Part shown: positions 15,797 to 23,499 of the stretch, in pieces
Layout of the letters: the number at the start of each line of letters is the position of its first letter
Numbering within the stretch: the stretch's first letter is position 1
From: Desulfocapsaceae bacterium
Lineage (GTDB): Bacteria; Desulfobacterota; Desulfobulbia; Desulfobulbales; Desulfocapsaceae
DNA length: 35,910 bases
Direction of reading: 5' to 3'
Assembly: GCA_031292275.1 (NCBI GenBank)
Contig: JARLHL010000103.1
Span: forward strand, 1-35,910
Notes under the pieces: generated by a model
The model's database searches: none
What the model saw: only the letters and a program-made list of their open reading frames with translations
Told to the model about the DNA's origin: nothing
Translations under genes and position numbers: made by a program

Positions 15797-16291
15797 TCAG
15801 CTCAGAGCGGTCTTTGCATAGTCCTCTTCGCTGATCCCCAGGGCGGCGCAGACCTCCTTTTCCTGGGCATTTAAGGCCTTGCCCCCGGTCTCGACGGTCC
15901 GGCTGTCAAGCCCGGTGTCTCCGCAGATCGAAGGCGCTGCGGCGCAATAGGCGGCAAACTTCGCAAGGCCGCCTTCCTGTTTGCACTGCGCCTTGTGGTA
16001 ATCGGCGGTGGCCGGGGTGATCTTGCCGTCTTTCAACGCCTGGCCGATGGCGGAGTTGATCGCAGTTTCCAACTGCCCGGCTTTCATTTCCGCCAGGGAT
16101 TGCTCGGCATTGGCCGCCTTGGCAAGCGCCGCATCAAAGTCGGCCCGCGGTACGAACTTTTCCAGGCTCGGGTTCTCGGCCCGGTTGGCGGCCGTGGCCA
16201 GGTCGGTCTTCAGTCCGGTGACGGCGGCCACGGCCTCCGCCTCGGTTGCGTTCTCCGGCAGCCCCAGGGCCGCCAGCAATGCTTTCAACAT
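15797..16291 (-). CDS. Z: Internal in-frame scaffold protein, Mu gpZ-like
   Basis: Same frame as I. Begins MLKALLAALGLPENATEAEAV at an ATG preceded by a near-ideal AAAGGAGGA site 5 nt upstream, followed by 164 helical residues. In Mu the separate scaffold Z is the C-terminal part of I made from an internal start; this sequence has the same layout. Direct evidence is only the strong internal ribosome-binding site and the domain boundary. Confidence 0.75.
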   Translation of the reverse strand: MLKALLAALGLPENATEAEAVAAVTGLKTDLATAANRAENPSLEKFVPRADFDAALAKAANAEQSLAEMKAGQLETAINSAIGQALKDGKITPATADYHKAQCKQEGGLAKFAAYCAAAPSICGDTGLDSRTVETGGKALNAQEKEVCAALGISEEDYAKTALS

Positions 16292-16768
16292 AGATTCCTC
16301 CTTTGGGGATTGATCCCCCTGTTCGCTGTTGAGCGCCGGGAGCTTCAGGTTCGGCTGATTGGTAAGACCGACTGAAGTCAGGCCGACGATGGTGCGGTCC
16401 GCCTCCTGATAGAGGATGACCGGACTCAGATACCGGTAGCGTTTATCAGCCACCAGCCGGCTGCCGGTGCCGTTCCACTCGGCCCGGCCCCAGACCGCGC
16501 CGTCCCGCACCTGCAGCTCTTTAATCCAGCCCATGGCCGGGGCGGGCTCACCCTTGGGTCCCTTCAGCTCGGTGGCATGCTCGATGTCGATGGGCAGGTC
16601 GCGGGCAAGCACCGCAAAGTTTGCGATGATCGCCTCCGGACGGCTATTGTTCCAGGCCCTGCCGTCCCGGCCGACAACCGGCCCTGCGGGCAGCAGACAG
16701 ACCCATTCCGGCAGACCGTTTTCCGCCTGTATGATTTCCATGGCGTTGATCGCCGTCGTGTTCTTCAT
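15797..16768 (-). CDS. I: Head maturation protease/scaffold, Mu gpI family
   Basis: 323 residues. The N-terminal half is the Mu I protease (PF10123): LPEWVCLLPAGPVVGRDGR, LPIDIEHATELK, and SPVILY...TSVGLTNQPNL. The C-terminal half is helical, Ala/Glu-rich and scaffold-like. It directs procapsid assembly and cleaves the scaffold. CGGAGGAAG lies 4 nt upstream of ATG. An internal start at 16291 yields the scaffold-only protein Z (next entry). Confidence 0.93.
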   Translation of the reverse strand: MKNTTAINAMEIIQAENGLPEWVCLLPAGPVVGRDGRAWNNSRPEAIIANFAVLARDLPIDIEHATELKGPKGEPAPAMGWIKELQVRDGAVWGRAEWNGTGSRLVADKRYRYLSPVILYQEADRTIVGLTSVGLTNQPNLKLPALNSEQGDQSPKEESMLKALLAALGLPENATEAEAVAAVTGLKTDLATAANRAENPSLEKFVPRADFDAALAKAANAEQSLAEMKAGQLETAINSAIGQALKDGKITPATADYHKAQCKQEGGLAKFAAYCAAAPSICGDTGLDSRTVETGGKALNAQEKEVCAALGISEEDYAKTALS

Positions 16769-16856
16769 CCCGCTTCCTCCGAACCATGTTTAAAACCCGT
16801 TTAATTTCCCCTGTACCGCCTCTTCGTCAGACGGTGCGGGTGTTGGGGCCTGCCGC

Positions 16857-16878
16857 CCGCCCGATCATGCACGGGCGG
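16857..16878. other. GC-rich hairpin between G and I
   Basis: Perfect 7-bp inverted repeat CCGCCCG (16857-16863) / CGGGCGG (16872-16878), 8-nt loop, just 3' of the G gene stop on the transcript. No T-run follows, so it is more likely a transcript-stability or weak pausing hairpin than a terminator. The 113-nt gap holds no gene. Confidence 0.55.
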
Positions 16879-16881
16879 ATT

Positions 16882-17436
16882 TCACGCCTTTTGCTCCGCA
16901 GCCGCCAACTCGGCCTCGATCAGCTCCATGATCCACCTGCGGTCGGGCTCGGCCAGCACCATCTCCTTCCCCCGGTTCACCGCCAGATAGGGCCGGGCCG
17001 GGATGGCGACTTTCCTGCCTCGGCCCGCCATGCCGCCGCGCTGGTGGATGGCCGCGTAAGGGATGGAGCCGGAGCTGCCGATGGCCACGCTGGTGCCGTC
17101 GGCCTGAAAATGAATGGAGCCTTCCAGGTCGCCGCGCTCCCGCAGGATCTTCTTGGTCCTCAGGTAGCGCCTGCCCCTGGCCGATAGCCCGCCGCTTTTT
17201 TTCAGGCCTTTGTGCCTGGCCAGGCCGATCAGCATGGTATCCTGGGCCAGCGGCTTCCAGGGGATGCCGTCGGGCGATTTTTCAGCCGCGAAATTCTCCA
17301 GCACCCGCCGCTCGTAGAGCGCGCCGATCCTGGTCATCACCGGCTTCAGATCGGAGACCCTGCTTTGAATCCGTTTCAGCATCGCTATGACCTCGCGGTC
17401 GTCGATGGTAATGAAGCTGGTTTGATCCGTGCCCAC
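16882..17436 (-). CDS. G: Virion morphogenesis protein, Mu gpG family
   Basis: 184 residues. MLKRIQSRVSDLKPVMTRIGALYERRVLENF and GIPWKPLAQDT...LRERGDLEGSIHF...YAAIHQRGG...IPARPYLAV are the phage virion morphogenesis (gpG/S-like, PF05069) signature. It acts in tail completion or head-tail joining. Start is the GTG at 17436 with AGGA about 9 nt upstream; an ATG at codon 19 is a shorter option. The 139-nt gap to the F gene shows no convincing gene. Confidence 0.9.
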   Translation of the reverse strand: MGTDQTSFITIDDREVIAMLKRIQSRVSDLKPVMTRIGALYERRVLENFAAEKSPDGIPWKPLAQDTMLIGLARHKGLKKSGGLSARGRRYLRTKKILRERGDLEGSIHFQADGTSVAIGSSGSIPYAAIHQRGGMAGRGRKVAIPARPYLAVNRGKEMVLAEPDRRWIMELIEAELAAAEQKA

Positions 17437-17575
17437 TTGCCGTAATCCTCACAATGCTGTAGAGTACATTGAGATCGTTGCCTTGCGGCGGCTGAAACAC
17501 GGTGAATCTCCCGGCCGTAGGACACTTGCCAAAGTGGATCGCGTGAGAGTGTTGAGGGAGCCTCTCCGGCCGCCG

Positions 17576-18706
17576 TCATTGCAAGGCATCGTAGATCACC
17601 CTGCCGGTTCTTCGTTTTCTCTGCACATCCGCCATCGTCGTTTTCCTGAATGAAGTCACATAGAGCCGCTGTCCGGATGCGGTCGCCTTCAGCACCGCCA
17701 GGTACAGCACGTCCTCGCGGCGGACGAACACCTCCTGCAGGCCTTTTTCTTCCACGACCAGCTGCGGCCTGCCGATCACCTCCGGCAGCAGCCGGTAATC
17801 GCCCACGGTCAGTTCCGGATGTCCCTTGCTCCTTTTCGGCTGCAGCCCTTTGTTCTTGGCCAGACTGTCGGCCGACAGCCATGCCGTCTGCACCTCGGCG
17901 CCGATCGCGGCCCGGGCCCGGGCGTCGAGCACCGCCACCGGAAATTCCCCTTCGATCCTGCCGTCGATAAAGCGCGTAAACGCGGGCTCCTCGACAAAAC
18001 GCCGCATCCACATGCTGGCGATATCGGGCGGCAGGCTGTCAAACTTGGCGGTCAGGGCCTTATACCCTTGTTCCTCGCCGGCAGCGCCGACGTTATACCG
18101 CCAGCCGTCATCGGCCAGGTTCTCCCAGCCCTCCGGCCTGGCGGTCCTGCCCTCCGGGGCATTTTTATACTCCTGCTCCGTTGCGGCCACGGCCCGGCAA
18201 TGGCAGCGGAAGCCGTTGGGCGGGTAGTTGACCTGCCAGAAGGGATCGTCCATGGGCAGGACGATGCCGTTCATGGCCAGATGATTGGGGCGCGGATGGA
18301 GCAGGCCGTCCTTATGCACGTATTGCAGATACCTGACGCCCCCGTCCCGGAACTGCTGCCAGCGCCCGGCCTGGTAGGCGGTGGCGATGTTGGTCCGCCA
18401 GATCAGATCGCTGCGCCAGGCGGCCCCGCCGCCTTTAAGCTGCCAGCCGTAGCGCGCAACCAGAGGCCGGAACCGGTCCCGAAACTCGCGGATATCCATA
18501 CCGCCGGCGATGGCCGTGTCGGTCATCTTGCGCAGCTCGGCCAGCAGGGAGGCGTTATAGGCCCCGGCGGATGTAAAGGCCTTGGCATGGGCGGCCCCGC
18601 TGAGATCGTCCCAGGCGCTGCTCTCCAGGGTCAGCTTGTCGCGGAAAAACCGCGCAGCCTCATAAAAGGGCAGCTTGAAGACCCTCTCGAACCGGTCGGC
18701 GTTCAT
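17576..18706 (-). CDS. F: Head morphogenesis (MuF) protein with C-terminal nuclease-like domain
   Basis: 376 residues. Residues about 40-175 form the phage Mu F head-morphogenesis domain (PF04233): RTNIATAYQAGRWQQF and PNHLAMNGIVLPMDDPFW...PPNGFRCHCR with its Cys/His cluster. Residues about 260-376 (KGHPELTVGDYRLLPEVIGRPQ, then EDVLYLAVLKATASGQRLYVTSFRKT) resemble the phage-Barnase-EndoU-ColicinE5/D-RelE (PBECR) nuclease-type domains often fused to MuF proteins, with His296 as a catalytic candidate. A few copies per capsid could be injected with DNA. The ATG overlaps the portal stop (ATGA). The MuF part is secure, the nuclease call moderate. Confidence 0.9.
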   Translation of the reverse strand: MNADRFERVFKLPFYEAARFFRDKLTLESSAWDDLSGAAHAKAFTSAGAYNASLLAELRKMTDTAIAGGMDIREFRDRFRPLVARYGWQLKGGGAAWRSDLIWRTNIATAYQAGRWQQFRDGGVRYLQYVHKDGLLHPRPNHLAMNGIVLPMDDPFWQVNYPPNGFRCHCRAVAATEQEYKNAPEGRTARPEGWENLADDGWRYNVGAAGEEQGYKALTAKFDSLPPDIASMWMRRFVEEPAFTRFIDGRIEGEFPVAVLDARARAAIGAEVQTAWLSADSLAKNKGLQPKRSKGHPELTVGDYRLLPEVIGRPQLVVEEKGLQEVFVRREDVLYLAVLKATASGQRLYVTSFRKTTMADVQRKRRTGRVIYDALQ

Positions 18707-20241
18707 CGTTTTGCCGCCTCCGTCCGCCCGGCCAGGTTGGCCAGCAGCTCGATCCTGGCCAGCGTTACCGCAAGGCCTTCGGGGTCGGTCTCGGCCAGCA
18801 GATCGATCAGCCGCTCCCGGAATTGCTCCAGGCTGTCCGCCTCACCGAGCAGGACCTCGGCCGCCAGGATCAGGGCCTCGGCCGGGTCTGCGGACTGCTC
18901 CTTCATCCGCTCAAAGAGAGATGATTCGATGCCGGCGTTCGGCTGCACGCGGTTCATGGCGGCTCCGTTTTTCGCGTCGGCTGCCGGCGCGGACGTCTGC
19001 TGCAGCAGATCCGCACCCGGGGCGGGGTCGGGCAGGCCGAGCTTGTCGCGGGCCACAGACTGTTCGACCTTCAGCCCGAGGGGCACCAGCTTCTCCAGGG
19101 CGGTGACCAGCACGGTCACGTCTTCATTTTCGACCGCCCGCAGGATCAGCTCAGGATAGGCCTGCTGCGGCCCGAAGTTCAGATCGATATAGGGGCGGAC
19201 CAGGTCGCGGTTCAGGGTCTCGGAGAGCTGGGCCGCATCGTCGTCGCGGATGTCGTCCCGCACCTCGGATTGCGCCTTCTCGTTGCCCAGCTTGCCGGGC
19301 GTCCCCTGGGTGGTCGCCGTCTGTCCGAGGATGCCCCGGCTGACCTGGGCGTCGAGCCAGTCCGCCAGCCGCATATAGAGGGTGTCGCCGCCGGAGGTCT
19401 TGGCCGCCTCGACAAATTCGATCATCATCGACTCGGGGATCACCGCCGCAGCGTCGCTTCCCAGGTTGGCCACCGCCATCTTCAGGATGTCGATGTCCTC
19501 CTTGAGGGCCCCGCTTTTGTACTTGCCCAGCCTGAGCGGCATGCCGAAGACCTCGGCGAAGGCCAGCCAGCCCTTGATCGTGTAATTCTTGCAGAGGTAC
19601 GACCAGGCCGCCACCCGCGCCACCCCGCCGCGGACCGGGATGCCGGTCTTCAGATGCGGCAGGTGGGTGATGAACTTGTACGGGGCAAGCTCGATGCCTG
19701 CGGCCGGATCCGCCGCGTCGAGCAGCCGGAGATTCTGCCGGGACTCCCGGTCAAACACGAAGAACCTGGGGTCCCGCCATCTGTAGGCGGCGGGTTCCCA
19801 TTTCGCGCCGCGATCCCAGATGATCTCGCAGGCGGAATAGCCTTTGCCCAGGGCGTCCAGCAGATCCTTCAAGAGTCCCCGGAAGCCGGTCTTTTTGATT
19901 AAGGCCCGGATCTCGTCGGCAAGCCGGATATCCTTTTCCTCATCGCTTGCCGCCTCGACGGTTGCGGGCAGCGAAGTCACTGCCAGCCGCCGTTTGCCGA
20001 TCTCGCAGCGGTAGTGGAGATCGCGCTCCTCCATCTCTTCGGCAAGGGTCAGATAGCCGCCCGCATCGCCTTCGGCAGCACCCTGCAGCAGGGCTGCCAG
20101 CCGGTACGGGGTCAGCCCCGCCGTCACCACATCGTCCCAGACCGTGCGGATGCCGGACAGCGTAGGCGCGGCCAGCTCCTTGCTCAGCAGCTGGCTTTTG
20201 ACAGGATTGCCCCGGTGATCATAGAGAAGCGTCATCACCAT
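18703..20241 (-). CDS. Portal protein, Mu gp29 family (DUF935)
   Basis: 512 residues forming the head vertex portal. DUF935 signatures: LAEEMEERDLHYRCEIGKRRLAV, GYSACEIIWDRG...YRWRDPRFFVFD, and KGWLAFAEVFGMPLRLGKY. The last about 100 residues are acidic and helical. Three starts are possible (ATG 20241, GTG 20238, ATG 20235); 20235 overlaps the terminase stop as TGATG and may be the one used. It lies between terminase and MuF as in Mu. Confidence 0.94.
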   Translation of the reverse strand: MVMTLLYDHRGNPVKSQLLSKELAAPTLSGIRTVWDDVVTAGLTPYRLAALLQGAAEGDAGGYLTLAEEMEERDLHYRCEIGKRRLAVTSLPATVEAASDEEKDIRLADEIRALIKKTGFRGLLKDLLDALGKGYSACEIIWDRGAKWEPAAYRWRDPRFFVFDRESRQNLRLLDAADPAAGIELAPYKFITHLPHLKTGIPVRGGVARVAAWSYLCKNYTIKGWLAFAEVFGMPLRLGKYKSGALKEDIDILKMAVANLGSDAAAVIPESMMIEFVEAAKTSGGDTLYMRLADWLDAQVSRGILGQTATTQGTPGKLGNEKAQSEVRDDIRDDDAAQLSETLNRDLVRPYIDLNFGPQQAYPELILRAVENEDVTVLVTALEKLVPLGLKVEQSVARDKLGLPDPAPGADLLQQTSAPAADAKNGAAMNRVQPNAGIESSLFERMKEQSADPAEALILAAEVLLGEADSLEQFRERLIDLLAETDPEGLAVTLARIELLANLAGRTEAAKR

Positions 20242-21782
20242 GCCCCATGGATTGCGCCGAACCCGGCGGTCGTCCTGATTGTGCGGAATGATCCGCCGTC
20301 CTTTTTGCCGACCGGGTGATAGGCGTATTCCGCCCCGCCTTCCCGGCCGGTTGCAAACCAGGCCATGGCCCCGGACACGCCGGCGTCGCCATGCCGTTTC
20401 TTGTGGTCCTTGCCGGTTGTGCGCAGCTCGGGCAGCTTGGCCACACCCTTGATGATCTTGAAGGCCCGATGGTCCTCGATAATGTCGGCGTCCAGAGGCA
20501 GCAGGATCGACTTGTCCTCGAAGGCCGCCTTGTAGCGGGGCATATTCTCCCGGTACCAGGACTCGGTGAGCATGACCTCGCTGATCCGCGTCTCGCCGTA
20601 TTTCTGGGCCGCCACCTCGGCCAGGTACTGGCCGTTGCCCCGGGCGTCGAAAGCCCCGTGGCTGAATCGCGGCAATCGGTCGATGATATAAAAAACAATC
20701 TGCTTCTGCTGCTCAAAGGGGATGTTCCGGATTTCCAGGACAAAGGGTGCCTTGAAGCTTGCGTTCTGCTGCTCCTGGAGCGGGGTGAGCACGGTCAGGT
20801 CGCCGGTTCGTCCGAAGTCCTCTCCTAAAAAGCTCTGCCGGTCCGGGTTGAGCCTTGCGAGCAGGGATTCGAGATGGTCCTCGCACCAGGCCAGGGTCTC
20901 GGCGATCCTGGTTTGCTCCGGTAAGAATTTAAAGGCATCCTTCTTTTCAAAACGCAGGACCGGCAGCTCGTCGCTCATGCACTGCTCGATCAGCTGCCTG
21001 GTCAGGAAGGTCCCCGAGCCCTGGGTCGGGATGCAGAACAGCTCCTCATCGGCGGCATCGCCGTAGAAGTCGACCAGCTCCTGGCGCCAGGCGGCCTCGG
21101 CTTCGGGCGACCACTGCCGGTGCAGGGTTAAACAGATCCGTTGATACAGGCCCTGCTCCAGGGCATCGTCCAGGGTCGCCCGGTGCAGGCTGTAGGGCTT
21201 GCGCCCGGCCCGGACTTCCTTGATCAGCTGGTTGAAGGGATTCTCGTCGCCGTCATGGGTCGAGATGATCCGCACCTGGCCGCCCCACATCAGAAGCGCC
21301 AGGGCGGCCTTTAAAAGCTCCTTTAAATTGTCGTGAAAGGCGGCCTCGTCGATCACCACCCGGCCCTGCTTGCCGCGCAGGTTGGACGGCGTCGAGGCCA
21401 GCGCCACGATCCGGCGGCCGGAGGCGAACCTGATCCGGAAGGTCAGAATATCCCGGTCTTCGTCCTGCATGGCCTCTTCTTCCACCTCTCCGGCTGCCAG
21501 GTTGTATTGCTTGGCCCAGAAGGCGCAGTCTTTGATGAACTCCTCGGCCATGTCCTTGTTGTAGCCGATATACCAGACGTCATCGCCGGACTCGGAGGCG
21601 GCGTAGAGGGTATCGTCGGCGGCCTCGCCCCAGGACAGGCCGATGCGCCTGCTCTTCTCGATGATCTTGACCTGGGACTGATCGGCGGCCCAGGCCTGCT
21701 GGTAGGGGAGAAGGACAAAGGGAGTGACGGCCATGGACGGCCTAATGCCGCGGGAGCCAGGGATGGCGGGAGCGGTGCTCAT
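20235..21782 (-). CDS. Terminase large subunit, Mu gp28 family
   Basis: 515-residue DNA-packaging motor. ATPase: Walker A-like EKSRRIGLSW (42-51), Walker B GRVVIDEAAF (140-149), coupling motif STHDGDENPF (174-183). RNase H-like nuclease: Asp322 in GEDFGRTGD, Asp379 in FDARGNGQ, Asp466 in RHGDAG. In Mu-like phages it cuts outside the prophage for headful packaging with host DNA attached. Start ATG 21782 overlaps the gp27 stop (ATGA); a second ATG at codon 17 is possible. Confidence 0.95.
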   Translation of the reverse strand: MSTAPAIPGSRGIRPSMAVTPFVLLPYQQAWAADQSQVKIIEKSRRIGLSWGEAADDTLYAASESGDDVWYIGYNKDMAEEFIKDCAFWAKQYNLAAGEVEEEAMQDEDRDILTFRIRFASGRRIVALASTPSNLRGKQGRVVIDEAAFHDNLKELLKAALALLMWGGQVRIISTHDGDENPFNQLIKEVRAGRKPYSLHRATLDDALEQGLYQRICLTLHRQWSPEAEAAWRQELVDFYGDAADEELFCIPTQGSGTFLTRQLIEQCMSDELPVLRFEKKDAFKFLPEQTRIAETLAWCEDHLESLLARLNPDRQSFLGEDFGRTGDLTVLTPLQEQQNASFKAPFVLEIRNIPFEQQKQIVFYIIDRLPRFSHGAFDARGNGQYLAEVAAQKYGETRISEVMLTESWYRENMPRYKAAFEDKSILLPLDADIIEDHRAFKIIKGVAKLPELRTTGKDHKKRHGDAGVSGAMAWFATGREGGAEYAYHPVGKKDGGSFRTIRTTAGFGAIHGAW

Positions 21783-22216
21783 GCGCTTATCCCCAGGATC
21801 TGGCTTCTGATCGCATTCACGGTCTCATCGGTAAGCCCCGCCTTTTTCACCTCGCGGACCACATCATCCGCCACCCGCTGCGCCTTCTCCATCTTGTCCC
21901 AGCGCTCAAGCAGCGCGCCGACCTTGGACAGGGTGTCCATCATCGGGGCGGTCCGCTCGCTGGCATGCTGGTTCTCAAGATAGGCGAGCTGATCCTCAAA
22001 GAGGTCCCGGAGGCGCTGGATATTGCCGCGCTTCTGGCTCCTGGCCCGGTCCCACTCGTCCATGGTCTGGCCGGGGACCTGCGATTCCGCCTTCCATCGG
22101 GCAAGCGAGGTCACCGAGACGCCCAGCTGGCCGGCAATGGCCGACAGGCTGTGGCCGTCGGCATAGAGCCGCCGGGCCTGGGGGGCGAGGACAGCCTTGT
22201 CGCCTTTAGTCGCCAA
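21779..22216 (-). CDS. Terminase small subunit-like, Mu gp27 / DUF1804 type
   Basis: 145 residues. An N-terminal helix-turn-helix (PQARRLYADGHSLSAIAGQLGVSVTSLARWK) is followed by a helical oligomerisation region, as in DUF1804 and Mu gp27-like proteins directly upstream of gp28. It likely recognises the packaging site. No ATG fits: the best start is TTG at 22216 (ATKGDKAVL after it), with GGAGGAAG 4-5 nt upstream, overlapping the upstream stop. The frame extends to 22327 but that part is antisense-like and inside the previous gene. Confidence 0.85.
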   Translation of the reverse strand: MATKGDKAVLAPQARRLYADGHSLSAIAGQLGVSVTSLARWKAESQVPGQTMDEWDRARSQKRGNIQRLRDLFEDQLAYLENQHASERTAPMMDTLSKVGALLERWDKMEKAQRVADDVVREVKKAGLTDETVNAIRSQILGISA

Positions 22217-22454
22217 GGGCTTCCTCCAGATCCGCGATATTTGCAGCAGCGGCCAGCAGTTCGGCCTGGGTGACAACCAGCTCGTCCATGACGCCCGCGG
22301 CCTCGGCGACATGCATCTTCTCCACATCCACCAGTGCGGGGTTGATCATGGGAGAGATGGTCCGGCAGAGGATTTTCGCCTTCATCCGCAGGCTGCTCTG
22401 CCTCTCGATCAGCTCCATCCGCCTGACCTTCATCATGGCAATGTTCTCGTTCAT
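22206..22454 (-). CDS. Mu gp26-like small helical protein
   Basis: 82 residues, helical and charged: RRMELIERQSSLRMKAKILCRTI then DELVVTQAELLAAAANIADLEEALG. It sits between the membrane coiled-coil protein and the terminase small subunit, where Mu and FluMu have gp26. ATG overlaps the upstream stop (ATGA). Function unknown. Assignment rests on position and size. Confidence 0.7.
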   Translation of the reverse strand: MNENIAMMKVRRMELIERQSSLRMKAKILCRTISPMINPALVDVEKMHVAEAAGVMDELVVTQAELLAAAANIADLEEALGD

Positions 22455-22855
22455 TGTTCCTGTCCTTTGGGTTTGACGGACGCACTGTTGCGGCTGAAGT
22501 CGATGCGGTCGACCAGCCGGGTTATCGCCTGGGTGTTCAGGTGGACGATGGTGGCCAGTTCTCCGGAGAGCTTTTCGTAATTCCTGACCAAGTAGACGTT
22601 GTTGTCGTATTTCGATTCAAAGGAGGTGAAATGCTTCTCGGAGAGCGTCACCATCGCCTCGAATTTTTTGTTGTCTTCCGCCCGGTCGGCCCTGATCACG
22701 GCCTCCAATCTTCCCAAGGAGGCGGCGAGCTTCAGTATGGCCAGCAGAAACAGGCCCGGCAGGAAAAGAACGATAAAGACGATCACGGTCCCGGCCTGCC
22801 AGCTGTTCATAGCCGTGAACAGCGTCGAGATGGCGGTAATTGTCGATGACTCCAT
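22451..22855 (-). CDS. Membrane-anchored coiled-coil protein (Mu gp25/DUF2730-like)
   Basis: 134 residues. One transmembrane helix at about residues 20-45 (WQAGTVIVFIVLFLPGLFLLAILKL) is followed by a charged coiled coil (EAVIRADRAEDNKKFEAMVTL...) and a polar tail. The topology matches the single-helix plus coiled-coil proteins at the Mu gp25 position (DUF2730). Start overlaps the TraR-like stop as TAATG. Exact role unknown; membrane-linked assembly or lysis timing is possible. Confidence 0.72.
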   Translation of the reverse strand: MESSTITAISTLFTAMNSWQAGTVIVFIVLFLPGLFLLAILKLAASLGRLEAVIRADRAEDNKKFEAMVTLSEKHFTSFESKYDNNVYLVRNYEKLSGELATIVHLNTQAITRLVDRIDFSRNSASVKPKGQEQ

Positions 22856-23067
22856 TATTTCCTCTCCTTGCGTTCATGCTCTTCGGCGCAATCAATGCAG
22901 TACCTGCAGCCGGGAACGGCCAGGCGCCTGGCCTCGGGTATCGCCTCGCCGCAGTCCAGGCAATGCGTCCGCGACTCGCCCTGCGGCCTGCGGCTCCTGT
23001 GGGCATCCAGGGCCTGCCTGCGATAGCGGGCGTCCAGCTCCTGGGCCCGGTCGAACTGATCCGCCAC
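22855..23067 (-). CDS. traR: TraR/DksA-type zinc finger protein
   Basis: 70 residues. A C4 finger with CLDCGEAIPEARRLAV (Cys36, Cys39) and CRYCIDC (Cys54, 57, 60), plus the coiled helical N-terminus of TraR/DksA proteins. These bind the RNA polymerase secondary channel; phage versions sit at the head of late operons in Mu-like phages. Starts at GTG 23067 (MADQFDRAQELDARY). A 21-codon frame ends on the same bases (TAGTG). Confidence 0.88.
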   Translation of the reverse strand: MADQFDRAQELDARYRRQALDAHRSRRPQGESRTHCLDCGEAIPEARRLAVPGCRYCIDCAEEHERKERK

Positions 23068-23132
23068 TATGCGCAGGCTGTGCCGCCCGCAGGCGTGATG
23101 GAGATATTGAATGCGCTGCCGATTGGTCCCAT
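23067..23132 (-). CDS. Possible 21-residue peptide ahead of traR
   Basis: ATG 23132 to TAG 23067 encodes 21 residues, MGPIGSAFNISITPAGGTACA. The stop overlaps the GTG of the TraR-like gene (TAGTG), the coupling seen elsewhere in this operon, and GGGTGAG lies 6 nt upstream. Too short to judge by composition. It could be a leader peptide or chance. Confidence 0.3.
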   Translation of the reverse strand: MGPIGSAFNISITPAGGTACA

Positions 23133-23499
23133 GTTTCTCACCCTGTGTATGATGCGCTCAAACCTCCGCAACCGGGAACGGGGTGGTAAGACCCGTCCCC
23201 GGTTTGAAAGGAGCGTTGTTCGATTCGAGTGAGTTATAAGGGGTTTTAATGCGGGGGCGTAGATGCAGGGGTGCAGTAGATATGGGCCGGAAGGGAGGGG
23301 AGCAGGGAGGTGTTATGCCGCTCCAGAAGAAAACAAGGCGCATGGGTAAAAATCGCGATATCTTATTCGTGTTATCTGATTTTTGCGCTATACTGGAATA
23401 TCTTCACCATAAGGAACGACATTGGTACTGATCATTGGGAATAGTGTTATTTTTTCGCACAATATTCGGATTGGAATGTTTTACGCATGGAGCAACACA
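23133..23499. promoter_or_regulatory. Divergent control region: late operon (left) and cargo block (right)
   Basis: This 367-nt gap separates the leftward late operon from the rightward cargo genes, so it must contain both promoters. The late promoter is expected to be Mor-dependent, and I cannot place it from sequence. For the cargo, TATACT at 23389-23394 is a -10 candidate with no good -35. The part near 23240-23330 is unusually G-rich on the plus strand. A strong inverted repeat lies at 23170-23204. The frame runs open back to 23422 but the cargo start is placed at 23500. Confidence 0.5.
23170..23204. other. Strong 13-bp inverted repeat upstream of the late operon
   Basis: Arms 23170-23182 (AACCGGGAACGGG) and 23192-23204 (CCCGTCCCCGGTT) pair at 12 of 13 positions around a 9-nt loop. 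No T-run follows on either strand. It would lie in the 5' leader of the late transcript or be an operator. Its AACCGGGGAC edge on the minus strand also occurs at the REP element near 1606-1615. Confidence 0.7.
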
